This document shows, in pieces, positions 17,643-26,836 of a stretch of DNA of 64,000 nt; position 1 is the stretch's first letter; each line of letters starts with the position of its first letter. The DNA lies in contig JAFVVN010000016.1 in NCBI GenBank assembly GCA_017502125.1, positions 124,001 through 188,000 of the forward strand, given 5' to 3'. Both the position numbers and the translations under genes were made by a program. This DNA is from Bacteroidales bacterium (GTDB lineage Bacteria; Bacteroidota; Bacteroidia; Bacteroidales; UBA932). The notes under the pieces were generated by a model. It worked only from the letters and a program-made list of their open reading frames with translations, did not search any database and was not told the origin of the DNA.

Positions 17643-19673
17643 TCAGAACTTATGATAATAACTTATGGACGGAACGAGGCGGAGCATGAACGACATAGGT
17701 CTATATCCGAATCTGTCGTCATCGGTCAAGGTGAGCCTGTACATCACATCATTCCTTCGTGCAAGGACATTGTATATGGAAAGGTTTATTCCGTTTTCCT
17801 GTCTTTCGTCCTTCCTGATGGAGCATGTCACGGAGATGTCAAGCCTTACATAAGGCCGCATACGGCAGGCATTATGGTCTCCATAATTCGCAATCAGCTT
17901 CCCTGAAGATATGTAATATGATTCCGGAGCCGTGAAAGGAAGACCGCTTGCGTAGACAAAGGTGCCGGCAAAATCCCAGCGGCCACAGTCATATGAGCAT
18001 ACAGCATTAAGTTCATGGATCCTCTCGTGATTTGCTGGATATATGTCCGAAAAGTCTGGGTTGTCGAACCTGCGGAGAGCCCTACCCAGGGAATAGCTGA
18101 CCCACCCTGTCACTTTGCCGCTCTGCTTATGCAGCATGAGATTCATACCATAGTTCCAGCCACGACCTTTTAGAAGATGGTCATCTATGTCATATCCCCC
18201 AAGAAAAAGATCGAAGATATCTCCTTTATACTCGACCTGATTATATAGCCATTTATGATATAGTCCGACAGAGAGGTTGAACATTCCACGGCAGAAATCA
18301 AGATCATATAGGAAAGAGAGGTTCTGCGAATACTGAGGACGTCCATGTCTGCCGGCCAGGAACCAGAATTCGACCGGGAGGCCTATGTTTGAAAGCCCGG
18401 TCTGGAAGATATTCTGCTGCCTTAAGGCATAGGACAATTCCAGCTTTCCAAAGCGACGGGCATCATATGACAAGGAAAGGTCCGGGGCGAGTCCGCCGCT
18501 GAGGTCCGACTCCGGAGTCAGATACAATATACCCTTCATCCCGGCTCTTAAAGCCCAGTCATAAGCAAAAGTCTTGTCATATTCAAAGGATAGGCTTCCC
18601 TCCCCGGCATTCTGGATTTCCTTGGCAGGATCGTCTATGGAGAATAAACCCTTCACACTCGGAGCCTGGGGCATCGCTCTGTACCATACAAGCTGAGCCG
18701 TTCCCTTGAAGTCGCGCCAGGAGATTCCGCCATTATATCCGGAGGCATTCATAAAGGCCGGCACCGTCAGAGAAGCGTCTTTTTCGGTGACAAGACAATG
18801 AGACCTGTATCCGGAAGAGTAGAGAGTGTGACGGTGAGACAATTCCTCGCCCTTGTGCTCCCAGTGGACGCTTGACATGTAATTGCCCCAATCCAAAGAT
18901 ACTCCCATGTCATATGAACCTTGAAAAATTTCTGCGCTATCCATGCCGAAATAGCCATCCACCCAGACCTTGTCCTTATCTCCCGAATGCCATATGTATG
19001 TAAGATTATAATCTCCGAAACCATATTTCATCGGATTATCGTTGAGCTTGAGCCATCGTTTGTAAAGCAAGTTCATATAGGATTGGCGCGCCGATACACG
19101 CAGGTGGGATTTCTTTCCCAGACGTATGCCGACTGTTCCCTGAGAAGACATCATCCCGACCGACACACTCCCTGTCACCGGCTTCCTCAGGGTGTCTGGG
19201 AGTTCCATCCTCAGTGTTCCACCAAGTCTTGTGGAAGAAGATGAATGGGAAAAGGTCATGCTGGTGTAGTGCTCCGGATTGAAGACCGAAAAGAATCCCA
19301 GAAGGTGATTGACACCAAAGACAGGCACCCCGGAAACCGACATCTCGTTATGAGCTGCATCACATCCCTGGACACGGATGCCCGAGTCGTATTCCGTACT
19401 GGTCTGCACACCGGGCAGAAACCTGACAAAGTGCAGTGGGTCCGTATTTCCGAGGATTTTCGGCAGGCCCTGCATCCGGGAGATATCAATCTTCATCAGA
19501 TGGGCAGCATTCTGACGGACAGTGGAGGTGTTCCTTGCACTGACCACAGTCGTGCTGTCCAGATACAGATGTAAAGAATCCGTTTGCGCCTCTGCTCCCG
19601 GCAGTCGTACAGCCAAGAATATCAGAAGCGCAAACAGTCTAATAAACAAGTCTTTATGACCTATTCTGCTCAA
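17643..19673 (-). CDS. TonB-dependent receptor (DUF4249-associated type)
   Basis: A 676-residue outer-membrane receptor with signal peptide (LFALLIFLAVRLPGAEAQ), a plug domain (about 40-140; NAAHLMKIDISRMQGLPK, FLPGVQTSTEYDSGIRVQG) and a beta-barrel ending SISYYHKF. It lacks the usual carboxypeptidase-regulatory domain. The start appears to be TTG at 19673, because no ATG lies before the signal peptide; it is 3 bp from the stop of the preceding lipoprotein gene, consistent with translational coupling. The ligand is unknown. The DUF4249 gene follows after 7 bp. Confidence 0.87.
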   Translation of the reverse strand: MSRIGHKDLFIRLFALLIFLAVRLPGAEAQTDSLHLYLDSTTVVSARNTSTVRQNAAHLMKIDISRMQGLPKILGNTDPLHFVRFLPGVQTSTEYDSGIRVQGCDAAHNEMSVSGVPVFGVNHLLGFFSVFNPEHYTSMTFSHSSSSTRLGGTLRMELPDTLRKPVTGSVSVGMMSSQGTVGIRLGKKSHLRVSARQSYMNLLYKRWLKLNDNPMKYGFGDYNLTYIWHSGDKDKVWVDGYFGMDSAEIFQGSYDMGVSLDWGNYMSSVHWEHKGEELSHRHTLYSSGYRSHCLVTEKDASLTVPAFMNASGYNGGISWRDFKGTAQLVWYRAMPQAPSVKGLFSIDDPAKEIQNAGEGSLSFEYDKTFAYDWALRAGMKGILYLTPESDLSGGLAPDLSLSYDARRFGKLELSYALRQQNIFQTGLSNIGLPVEFWFLAGRHGRPQYSQNLSFLYDLDFCRGMFNLSVGLYHKWLYNQVEYKGDIFDLFLGGYDIDDHLLKGRGWNYGMNLMLHKQSGKVTGWVSYSLGRALRRFDNPDFSDIYPANHERIHELNAVCSYDCGRWDFAGTFVYASGLPFTAPESYYISSGKLIANYGDHNACRMRPYVRLDISVTCSIRKDERQENGINLSIYNVLARRNDVMYRLTLTDDDRFGYRPMSFMLRLVPSISYYHKF

Positions 19674-19675
19674 GA

Positions 19676-21115
19676 TTAATTTTCTTCTTCGATACTTCTC
19701 TCGAACATATCTTCATACGCCTGGGCAAAATCTTCAGCCGTCTCGACCAGAAGGGCAAAAGCATCCTCTGTGAAATAATCTTCCATACTGTACTTGGATC
19801 CGTCGTTGAAGCAGATGACAGGAATCACATCATACCAATAATATGACCAGTATTCGCCTTCCTCATGATGGGTCTCAGGTTCAAACTCCAAGGTAGCTTG
19901 TTTGGTTGACATCTTGTCATAGTATACACAGAACTCGAATCCCTCGTTCATGCGATCGACTACCCTCGCCCATTCAGCAGAATTATCCACTCCCATCTCC
20001 CAGTCAGAATCCGAATGATACTCATCAAAAAGCAACACGACATCAGGACATACACCTGTCACCTGAATCTCTCCCAAAACATCAGCCTCGAAAGAAAGCG
20101 ATCCAAAAGACTCTGACTCGATCCACTGATATGTGGCATCGTTCTCCTCCTCTGTGACTACCTTGAACTTACCGTTTGCAGATCCTGATATCGAAGCCAG
20201 ATGCTGTCCACCCTTGGTGAGCTTGCATGAGAACTCCATCTTGCCGGTCGCTGCGTCGAAATGCGCCTTCTCGATGACTGCCTCGGTGTCGGCAACCTTG
20301 ATGCTGATTGTTGCTGTGGCATTGTCGGTGGTGATGTCGGCACCTGTAGAGCTTATGTCGAATTCATAGTCAAATGTCATCTCCACATATTTGCCGCTGC
20401 CGATGATCATATCCACCTTGATCTGCTCCGGAACACCTATAGTTACATCATAATTATATGTCTCAACATATTCATTATGGACCCACTCACCTGTCACATC
20501 GTCATAATATCCTTCATAGTGATGGTTATTCTCCCAGAAATGTCCCAGATATACCTTCTGAATCTTGCCGACCTGAGTGAGAGTGGCGGAGCAATCCTTG
20601 CCGTTCATATCCTTGAACTTGAAGACTGTCTTGTCGGCAGGTGTATCAGAATACAGCACGGTCGTGTTGCCGAGAGTAAAGGTACCTGTGCACTGTGAGA
20701 GCAGGAGCACGACCTCATAATCCCATCCCTTAGGTGTCTCGTTTTCCTTGACTGACACTTCATATATCTCTTCATAACGGTTGAAGAAGGCATCCCAGTC
20801 ATATTCGTCAGCAAGATACTTATCCTCGCAGAATCTGCTGAGCTCATTCAGCTCCGCAAAGTCCTCGGCAGGGTACATGCCCATAAGTTTCATACCCACA
20901 GACTCGAGTTTGGTCTTCTGGGAATCCGGTGTGAGTTCCACATCCTCCTTGTTGTTTTCCTCTTCCTTTCCATCATCCGTACCATCTTCATTTTCATTGT
21001 CTTCATTCGGATTGCTTTCCTGTTCGGTCTTCATATCCTCCAGAAGCTGCATAAAATCACCGCATGACGTAAAAACAAGACATGCACAAGCTAGCAAAAT
21101 AAATACTTTTTTCAT
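19676..21115 (-). CDS. Uncharacterised lipoprotein, first gene of the receptor/DUF4249 operon
   Basis: A 479-residue protein with lipoprotein signal MKKVFILLACACLVFTSC (Cys 18). A strongly acidic, Asn/Asp/Glu-rich linker occupies residues 25-60, as in surface-exposed Bacteroidales lipoproteins. The rest is mostly beta-rich, with repeated strands of the type VTIGVPEQIKVDMIIGSGKY and ATISIKVADTEAVIEKAHF, and no catalytic motif I recognise. It is followed after 2 bp by the TonB-dependent receptor, so it probably binds or presents the receptor's ligand, but that is inference from position. Not recognised as a known family. Confidence 0.8.
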   Translation of the reverse strand: MKKVFILLACACLVFTSCGDFMQLLEDMKTEQESNPNEDNENEDGTDDGKEEENNKEDVELTPDSQKTKLESVGMKLMGMYPAEDFAELNELSRFCEDKYLADEYDWDAFFNRYEEIYEVSVKENETPKGWDYEVVLLLSQCTGTFTLGNTTVLYSDTPADKTVFKFKDMNGKDCSATLTQVGKIQKVYLGHFWENNHHYEGYYDDVTGEWVHNEYVETYNYDVTIGVPEQIKVDMIIGSGKYVEMTFDYEFDISSTGADITTDNATATISIKVADTEAVIEKAHFDAATGKMEFSCKLTKGGQHLASISGSANGKFKVVTEEENDATYQWIESESFGSLSFEADVLGEIQVTGVCPDVVLLFDEYHSDSDWEMGVDNSAEWARVVDRMNEGFEFCVYYDKMSTKQATLEFEPETHHEEGEYWSYYWYDVIPVICFNDGSKYSMEDYFTEDAFALLVETAEDFAQAYEDMFERSIEEEN

Positions 21116-21167
21116 GATATATAAGGTTATATTGTTTTATCTGTTCAGGTAGACAATGCGTCAAGAT

Positions 21168-21662
21168 CTAAAAGGCATATACGAGAATCTGCCAGAGAAT
21201 CAGGACAGAAGCTATGGTCTTGATTCCAGTGCCGAGGATAAAGCCGATGAAGGAACCGGTGGCGGCCATCAAGGCGCTGCCGGTATCTTTTTTACCCCAG
21301 TGTATCTCAGCAAGAAAGGCTCCGAGGAACGAACCTGCGATCATGCCTATCGGAGTGAGGATTATACCAGCTATAAGACCTATCATAGCTCCCCTTTCGG
21401 CATATTTGCTGCCGCCGGTGAGCTTGGTGAAGTACATCGGAACGATATAGTCGATTACGGACACCACGAGGACGACCACGCCCCAGATTATCAGGGTGGT
21501 CAGGGACATCGGAAGGCCTGCAGCATTCGTGCCGGTTCCCCATATATACAGTATGAGCATTCCCACCCAGCTTACCGGAGTGCCGGGAAGTCCGGGAAGA
21601 ATGCTGCCGGCGATTCCTATCACGCCGGAGAGAATTGCCAGTATTATTATTAACGTTTCCAT
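21168..21662 (-). CDS. DUF456 domain membrane protein
   Basis: A 164-residue, Gly/Ile-rich inner-membrane protein with about four to five membrane helices. The family signatures PGLPGTPVSWVG near the N-terminus and the central GGSKYAERGAMIGLIAG...PIGMIAGSFLGAFLAE match DUF456. The molecular function of the family is unknown. It lies between the lipoprotein operon and a peptidase gene, on the same strand, with no obvious partner. Confidence 0.88.
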   Translation of the reverse strand: METLIIILAILSGVIGIAGSILPGLPGTPVSWVGMLILYIWGTGTNAAGLPMSLTTLIIWGVVVLVVSVIDYIVPMYFTKLTGGSKYAERGAMIGLIAGIILTPIGMIAGSFLGAFLAEIHWGKKDTGSALMAATGSFIGFILGTGIKTIASVLILWQILVYAF

Positions 21663-21731
21663 TGTTTTTCTCTTTAGGGGAGAGCTGTGACAGTTTCTGG
21701 CTGATTTTTGACACAGTGGTTAGTGCGGAAA

Positions 21732-23177
21732 CTATTCCTGCGACATTATGTCTTCGATATCGGCTGACTTGATAGGAAGACGCTGCGAACCAAGGCGGCG
21801 GGCTCCATCCGGTGTCACGAGAATATCATCTTCAAGGCGGATTCCCCCGAAGTCGTAGTATCCTGCCAGTTTCTCATAATTGACAAAACCCTTGTCCGTG
21901 CCTTCCCTCTTCCACTGCTCTATCAGGGCTGGGATGAAGTATATTCCCGGCTCGTCTGTGATCACATGACCCGGCTCCAGACGACGGGCCATTCTCAGAT
22001 TGCCGAGTCCCAGAAGAGGATGGCGCTTCTGATCCTCTGCATATCCCACATAATTCTCTCCAAGGTCTTCCATGTCATGGACATCCATTCCCATGTTGTG
22101 ACCCAGGCCGTGAGGCATGAACAGTCCGGAGATTCCGAGAGGGAGCATCTCATCCACGTCTCCGCGTACAAGGTCCAGAGCCTTCAAGCCTTCCAGAAGA
22201 TGACGGGCTGTGGCATAGTGGACATCCCAATAGGAAGTGCCCGGCTTTGTGAGACTGTAGGCATATTCATTTGCACTTTCGACTATATCATATATTTCCC
22301 TCTGCCTAGTGGTGAACCTGCCGCTGCAAGGATATGTGCGGGTGAAGTCCGATGCATAGTGGGTGTTGCTTTCCGCTCCGGCGTCAACGACAAGAAGGCG
22401 GCCAGGAGTGATGATCTGGTGATGAGAGTGGTTGTGCAGGGTCTCGCCGTTCTGTGAAAGGATTGTCGTGAATGACACTCCCCAGCCCTTGGACAAGGTC
22501 ACTCCCTCCATACGGCCCACTATCTCCTGCTCCAGCACGCCGGGCTTGCATCCTCTTCGTGCCTCCGTGTGCATGAGATATCCAAGGTCACATGCCTTGT
22601 CGATTTCCTCTATTTCGCACTCTTCCTTGACAAGACGCATGGACACGACAGCCTTCACAAGTTCCTCAGAAGCATGTCTTCCACCATCTTCAGCCATCGG
22701 AGCTACCTTACGCACCTGCTCAGCAGGTATTCCGGTCAGGGCAGAGAGCTTCATCTGGTTGTAATACCTTGCCGGCGGGAGGAAATGCACTGGGCGTCCC
22801 TTGGCGAGAGCTTCAGCCACCGCCTTGTCAAATTCTGCCAGAGGACGGGTTTCCTGACATCCGATCTGTCCACCCTTTGAAGCTACCGACGGCTGAGGAC
22901 CCATCCAGATGATGTCATCTATGTCCACATCGTTTCCATACAGGCACTCCCACCCGCTGTCCAGATCCAGCACGGCTGCAAACCAAGGTTCGTCAATGCC
23001 CCAATAATATAGGAAATTGCTGTCCTGACGGAACTTATAGTCATTTCCGCGATAATTCATAGCAGCGTCCACATTGCCAACGAACACGGCAATGCCTCTT
23101 GATCCTTCAACTGTCCTCACTGCCATCCGCTCCAAGAGCACCCGGCGCCTGTTCCTGTATACGTTTGCTTCAAACAT
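21732..23177 (-). CDS. Xaa-Pro aminopeptidase (M24 family)
   Basis: A 481-residue creatinase-fold metallopeptidase that removes an N-terminal residue before proline. The N-terminal aminopeptidase-P domain (about 1-170) is followed by the M24 catalytic domain (about 185-460). The five metal ligands are visible: two Asp in VVDAGAESNTHYASDFTRTYP (written here in two parts, VVDAGAE and SDFTRTYP), His in HGLGHNMGMD, Glu in DEPGIYF and Glu in GGIRLEDDIL. No signal peptide, so it is cytoplasmic. It fits a peptide-utilising lifestyle together with the S46 and C69 peptidases further on. Confidence 0.93.
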   Translation of the reverse strand: MFEANVYRNRRRVLLERMAVRTVEGSRGIAVFVGNVDAAMNYRGNDYKFRQDSNFLYYWGIDEPWFAAVLDLDSGWECLYGNDVDIDDIIWMGPQPSVASKGGQIGCQETRPLAEFDKAVAEALAKGRPVHFLPPARYYNQMKLSALTGIPAEQVRKVAPMAEDGGRHASEELVKAVVSMRLVKEECEIEEIDKACDLGYLMHTEARRGCKPGVLEQEIVGRMEGVTLSKGWGVSFTTILSQNGETLHNHSHHQIITPGRLLVVDAGAESNTHYASDFTRTYPCSGRFTTRQREIYDIVESANEYAYSLTKPGTSYWDVHYATARHLLEGLKALDLVRGDVDEMLPLGISGLFMPHGLGHNMGMDVHDMEDLGENYVGYAEDQKRHPLLGLGNLRMARRLEPGHVITDEPGIYFIPALIEQWKREGTDKGFVNYEKLAGYYDFGGIRLEDDILVTPDGARRLGSQRLPIKSADIEDIMSQE

Positions 23178-23361
23178 GGTTATATTACATTTGTCTGATT
23201 ATTATTTCAACTATCTGTCAATCCCACAAATTTAATCATTTCACGGAATTATATCCATTATGGACATATATTTTTAATCGTTTTCCTGCATTACGGTTCC
23301 CTTTGCGAGCTGCATCTCATGCCTGCCGGAGTGCACATTGCGCGATTTCCATATGACATAC

Positions 23362-23397
23362 TTACAATCAAAAAACAGCGCCATTTTTTGATTGTAA
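23362..23397. repeat. Hairpin A of a twin pair (14-bp stem)
   Basis: TTACAATCAAAAAA, loop CAGCGCCA, TTTTTTGATTGTAA: a perfect 14-bp stem with T6 on either strand. It looks like a bidirectional terminator but lies between divergent genes. Confidence 0.7.
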
Positions 23398-23443
23398 CCT
23401 CGGAAAAGTCCCGTTTTGCCAGACATTTGACTTGTTTTGTCCT

Positions 23444-23479
23444 TTTGGATCAAAAAACACCGGTATTTTTTGATCCAAA
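23444..23479. repeat. Hairpin B of a twin pair (14-bp stem)
   Basis: TTTGGATCAAAAAA, loop CACCGGTA, TTTTTTGATCCAAA: same length, same inner stem and same loop size as hairpin A, with the outer stem changed on both arms so pairing is kept. Confidence 0.7.
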
Positions 23480-23589
23480 CTTAGAGTCCCAGGTACCGAT
23501 TCATATACCGATGATTGTGGGTGATTTCAGCCGTACTGTACTCATTGCTAAAAAGAAGCACAAAAAAAACAAAAGAAAATCAAAAAAAA

Positions 23590-23620
23590 TTTGCAGGTTC
23601 AGAAAAAATATCTACCTTTG
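23590..23620 (+). promoter_or_regulatory. Promoter of tRNA-Gly
   Basis: TTTG at 23590-23593 and TACCTTTG at 23613-23620, separated by 19 bp, match the Bacteroidetes -33/-7 consensus (TTTG, TAnnTTTG). The tRNA starts about 33 bp downstream. Confidence 0.7.
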
Positions 23621-23653
23621 CAATCCCAAACGAGAAAAGTTCTCTTGGAAAAT

Positions 23654-23726
23654 GCGGAAATAGCTCAGTTGGTAGAGCACAACCTTGCCAAGGTTGGGGT
23701 CGCGAGTTCGAGTCTCGTTTTCCGCT
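23654..23726 (+). tRNA. tRNA-Gly (GCC)
   Basis: A 73-nt cloverleaf: acceptor GCGGAAA/TTTCCGC, D arm GCTC...GAGC, anticodon arm CAACC TTGCCAA GGTTG with anticodon GCC, and T arm with GTTCGAG. CCA is encoded directly after it (23727-23729). A hairpin with TTCG loop (23734-23753) follows. Confidence 0.96.
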
Positions 23727-23733
23727 CCAAAAC

Positions 23734-23753
23734 AGGTCATCTTCGGATGACCT
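23734..23753 (+). terminator. Terminator-like hairpin after tRNA-Gly
   Basis: AGGTCATC, loop TTCG, GATGACCT: an 8-bp stem with a stable tetraloop, followed by an AT-rich stretch. A second weaker hairpin with a T7 run ends near 23822. Confidence 0.6.
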
Positions 23754-23860
23754 TAAATTTTGAAATCACCCGACGGGGTTCAATTATATATGCAGTCGTT
23801 CTCTTACAGAGACGGCTTTTTTTATTATATTTACGCCATAAAATAAAACTGAATCCATTT

Positions 23861-24865
23861 ATGCGTGTAGCGATTTATGGCGCGGGGTCGTTGGGAACGA
23901 TACTCGGAGCTTTCATCAGCAAGGCTGGTGTGGAGATTGAACTGATCAACAGGAACAAGGCACATATCGAGGCTTTGCAGACCAAAGGAGCACAGGTGAC
24001 CGGGACCATGGAGTTCTGTCAGACGGTGAAGGCATATACGCCGGACCAGATGTCCGGGCAATATGATATTCTTTTCCTGATGACCAAACAGCAATACAAT
24101 GCCGAAGTGGTGGAAACGCTCAAGGGATATCTGGCAGCTGACGGAGTTCTCGTTACGTTCCAGAATGGTCTTCCTGAGATGCAGATTGCTGAGATTCTGG
24201 GAGAGGATCGTGTGCTGGGATGCACGGTTGCATGGGGTGCCACGATGAAGGAACCGGGAGTGTGCGAACTGACAAGCAGTCCGGACGCATTATCCTTCGG
24301 TCTTGGGGCAATTTCCGCAAGGCGTAACAGACACTTTGACAAGGTGAAGGAACTGCTGGAGCATATGGGAACCGTGGAGGTGGAGGAGAACTTCATCGGG
24401 ACGCGCTGGAGCAAACTGCTCATCAATGCCGCATTTTCAGGTATGAGCGCAGTGCTGGGATGCACCTTCGGAGAAGCCGCGCAGCCTCGTGAATCCAGAC
24501 GCATTGTCCAGGCCCTCATCAAGGAGTGCATAGACGTGTGTGCAGCAGGCGGAATCCGCATCGAGCCGGTTCAGGGCAAGGACATCGTGAAACTGCTTGA
24601 CTACAGCAATCCGTTCAAGAAGGCCTTTTCATATTTCATAATCCCTATAGCCATCCGCAAACATGCGAAACTGAAGGCAAGCATGCTTCAGGACATTGAG
24701 AAAGGCAAGCTTACTGAAGTGGATGCCATCAACGGAGCCGTATCGGCATATGGAAGGAAGGTGGGATGCCCTACACCTATGAATGACAAGGTAGTAAAAA
24801 TCATCCATGACATCGAGCAGGGAAAGCTCAGCCCGAGCATGGATAATCTGAAATATTTTTCATGA
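23861..24865 (+). CDS. panE: Ketopantoate reductase (2-dehydropantoate 2-reductase)
   Basis: A 334-residue NADPH enzyme of the ApbA/PanE family that reduces ketopantoate to pantoate for coenzyme A synthesis. The N-terminal nucleotide loop is YGAGSLGTILGAF; the C-terminal domain has the family stretch RWSKLLINAAFSGMSAV with its catalytic lysine. I start at ATG 23861; the open frame further upstream runs through the tRNA gene and is not coding. The stop overlaps the start of the GH43 gene by 4 bp (ATGA), so the two are translationally coupled. Family members of this divergence can act on other 2-oxo acids. Confidence 0.85.
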   Translation: MRVAIYGAGSLGTILGAFISKAGVEIELINRNKAHIEALQTKGAQVTGTMEFCQTVKAYTPDQMSGQYDILFLMTKQQYNAEVVETLKGYLAADGVLVTFQNGLPEMQIAEILGEDRVLGCTVAWGATMKEPGVCELTSSPDALSFGLGAISARRNRHFDKVKELLEHMGTVEVEENFIGTRWSKLLINAAFSGMSAVLGCTFGEAAQPRESRRIVQALIKECIDVCAAGGIRIEPVQGKDIVKLLDYSNPFKKAFSYFIIPIAIRKHAKLKASMLQDIEKGKLTEVDAINGAVSAYGRKVGCPTPMNDKVVKIIHDIEQGKLSPSMDNLKYFS

Positions 24866-26733
24866 AAGTTATCCTGAAAGCAGGCGCTGCCGCATTTATC
24901 TTGTCCTTTGTTGCAGGTGCGACATGGGCTCAGCGGCCATCTGAAGCATGGAATCCTGATAAAGGAAGCCATTATATCAATCCTGTGATCAATGCCGACT
25001 ATTCCGACCCGGATGTCTGCCGTGTGGGAGAAGACTTCTATATGACATCCTCCTCATTCGGGTGTTTCCCCGGTCTTCAGATCCTGCATTCGACTGATCT
25101 GGTGAACTGGGAGATTGTAGGGGCGGCACTGACTGATTATCCCGGACCGAACTGGAGCGACGAAAGGTCGTGGGAGACTCTCGGACAGAAGCTTGACACC
25201 CCTGCGGACTGCCCTCCCGGAGCAGAAGAGTGGCGCACGGTTCCTCAGCACGGCAATGCGGTCTGGGCCCCTGCCATCCGTTATCATGACGGAGAATTCT
25301 ACATTTATTGCGGAGACCCTGACAGAGGTATCTTCATGGTGAAGGCTTCCGACCCTCGAGGCAGGTGGGAAGATCCCGTGTGGGTGGTCAAGGCCAAGGG
25401 ATTCATCGATCCCTGCCCGTTCTGGGACGAGGACGGCAAGGCATATCTTTCTCACGGATGTGCAGGCAGCCGTGCCGGACATAAGAGCGTCCTGTTCGTG
25501 GCAGAGATGGCACCGGACGGTACACGTCTTCTTGAGCGCAGCCGTATCGTATATGACGGCCATGAAACCCAGCCTACTATAGAGGGAACAAAATTCTACA
25601 GAAAGGACGGATACTATTATATATTCTCCCCTGCAGGAGGAGTCCCTACAGGCTGGCAGGTAGTCCTCCGCTCCAAGAGCCCATATGGTCCATACGAGGA
25701 AAGAGTGGTGATGGCTCAAGGTAATTCTCCTGTCAATGGTCCTCATCAGGGAGCATGGGTGGACACCCCGAAGGGAGAACATTGGTTCCTGCATTTCCAG
25801 GACAAGGATGCATACGGAAGGGTGGTGCATCTCCAGCCGATGACATGGACGGATGAAGGATGGCCGGTCATAGGAACGGACAGTGATGGAGACGGAGTGG
25901 GAGAACCGGTCATGCGATACCGCAAGCCCGACCTGAAGTCAAGCGGAATCTTCCAGCCTGCAGAAAGCGACGATTTCACATCCGTCGACCTCGGACTGCA
26001 GTGGCAGTGGCATGGAGTTCCTTCACCGTATTGGTACTATATGGATGCTTCTGCACGTGAAACCCACACAAACGGTCTCGGAGCCCTCAGACTCTATTCT
26101 GTCGACCAGAAGGCAGACTGGCGCAATCTCGGTGACTCACCGAATCTGCTTCTCCAGAAGACCCCGGCAGACAAGTTCACAGTGACTGCCAAGGTCCGTT
26201 TCATTCCAAATCCTCAACTGAAGGAACGCGGAGAATCCTGCGGCCTTGTCATGATGGGACTTGACTATGCCGCTCTGAAACTGGTCGACACTGCAGACGG
26301 CGTCATGCTGCAGTATGTGGAATGTCATGATGCCCTCAAGGGAAGTCCTGAGACCGTGCTTGCATCAACACCGCTTGAGTCTGCACCTCTCCCTACGCCA
26401 TATTCGAACAGATATATGTCCACCACGGTTCCTCCAGTCGCTCCTCTGGCTTATAAGGCTGCCGACGTATTCCTGCGTCTGAAGGTGGAGCCGAGGGAAC
26501 GAAGGGGAAATGTTCCGGAGGCAGTATGCACATTCTGGTACAGTCTTGATGGCAAGAAGTGGACACAGCTGTCGACAGACACGAAAGACGGCTCCACCTC
26601 AAAGGGCAAAGCCGCATTCGTTGCTGCACCCGGCAAATGGATCGGAGCCAAATTCGGTTTCTTCTGCAACCGCCTCGCCAGAAAGAACGACAGCGGCTGG
26701 ATGCAGATCGACTGGGTCCGCGTCACAGAATGA
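24862..26733 (+). CDS. Glycoside hydrolase family 43 protein
   Basis: A 623-residue secreted enzyme with signal peptide (cleavage near ATWAQR). The five-bladed propeller (about 35-350) shows the three GH43 acidic residues: the base Asp in NADYSDPDV, the pKa modulator Asp in FIDPCPFWDEDGK and the acid Glu in QPTIEGTKFY. A C-terminal concanavalin-like sandwich (about 370-620, with FTVTAKVRFIPNPQ and GLVMMGLDYAALKL) is typical of beta-xylosidase/arabinofuranosidase-like members. Substrate likely an arabinose- or xylose-containing glycan; not decidable here. It overlaps panE by 4 bp, an unusual metabolic pairing. Confidence 0.92.
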   Translation: MKVILKAGAAAFILSFVAGATWAQRPSEAWNPDKGSHYINPVINADYSDPDVCRVGEDFYMTSSSFGCFPGLQILHSTDLVNWEIVGAALTDYPGPNWSDERSWETLGQKLDTPADCPPGAEEWRTVPQHGNAVWAPAIRYHDGEFYIYCGDPDRGIFMVKASDPRGRWEDPVWVVKAKGFIDPCPFWDEDGKAYLSHGCAGSRAGHKSVLFVAEMAPDGTRLLERSRIVYDGHETQPTIEGTKFYRKDGYYYIFSPAGGVPTGWQVVLRSKSPYGPYEERVVMAQGNSPVNGPHQGAWVDTPKGEHWFLHFQDKDAYGRVVHLQPMTWTDEGWPVIGTDSDGDGVGEPVMRYRKPDLKSSGIFQPAESDDFTSVDLGLQWQWHGVPSPYWYYMDASARETHTNGLGALRLYSVDQKADWRNLGDSPNLLLQKTPADKFTVTAKVRFIPNPQLKERGESCGLVMMGLDYAALKLVDTADGVMLQYVECHDALKGSPETVLASTPLESAPLPTPYSNRYMSTTVPPVAPLAYKAADVFLRLKVEPRERRGNVPEAVCTFWYSLDGKKWTQLSTDTKDGSTSKGKAAFVAAPGKWIGAKFGFFCNRLARKNDSGWMQIDWVRVTE

Positions 26734-26836
26734 CTTTCTGTTCCTGATCATCAAGCCTTCTCTCATACACAGTCATCCTCCTGTCAAATCTGTCTTCCAG
26801 GCAATCCAGACGACGGTTAAGAGATCATCATATCAC

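Larger units (their letters stand above)
23178..23589. other. Long divergent intergenic region
   Basis: About 410 bp between the start of the peptidase gene and the tRNA-Gly promoter. It holds no credible gene. The notable content is a pair of related hairpins (23362-23397 and 23444-23479). Confidence 0.6.

Noticed and set aside
23591..23860. Open frame extending the ketopantoate reductase upstream
   Set aside because: It runs through the promoter and the whole tRNA-Gly gene; the family N-terminus begins at 23861.
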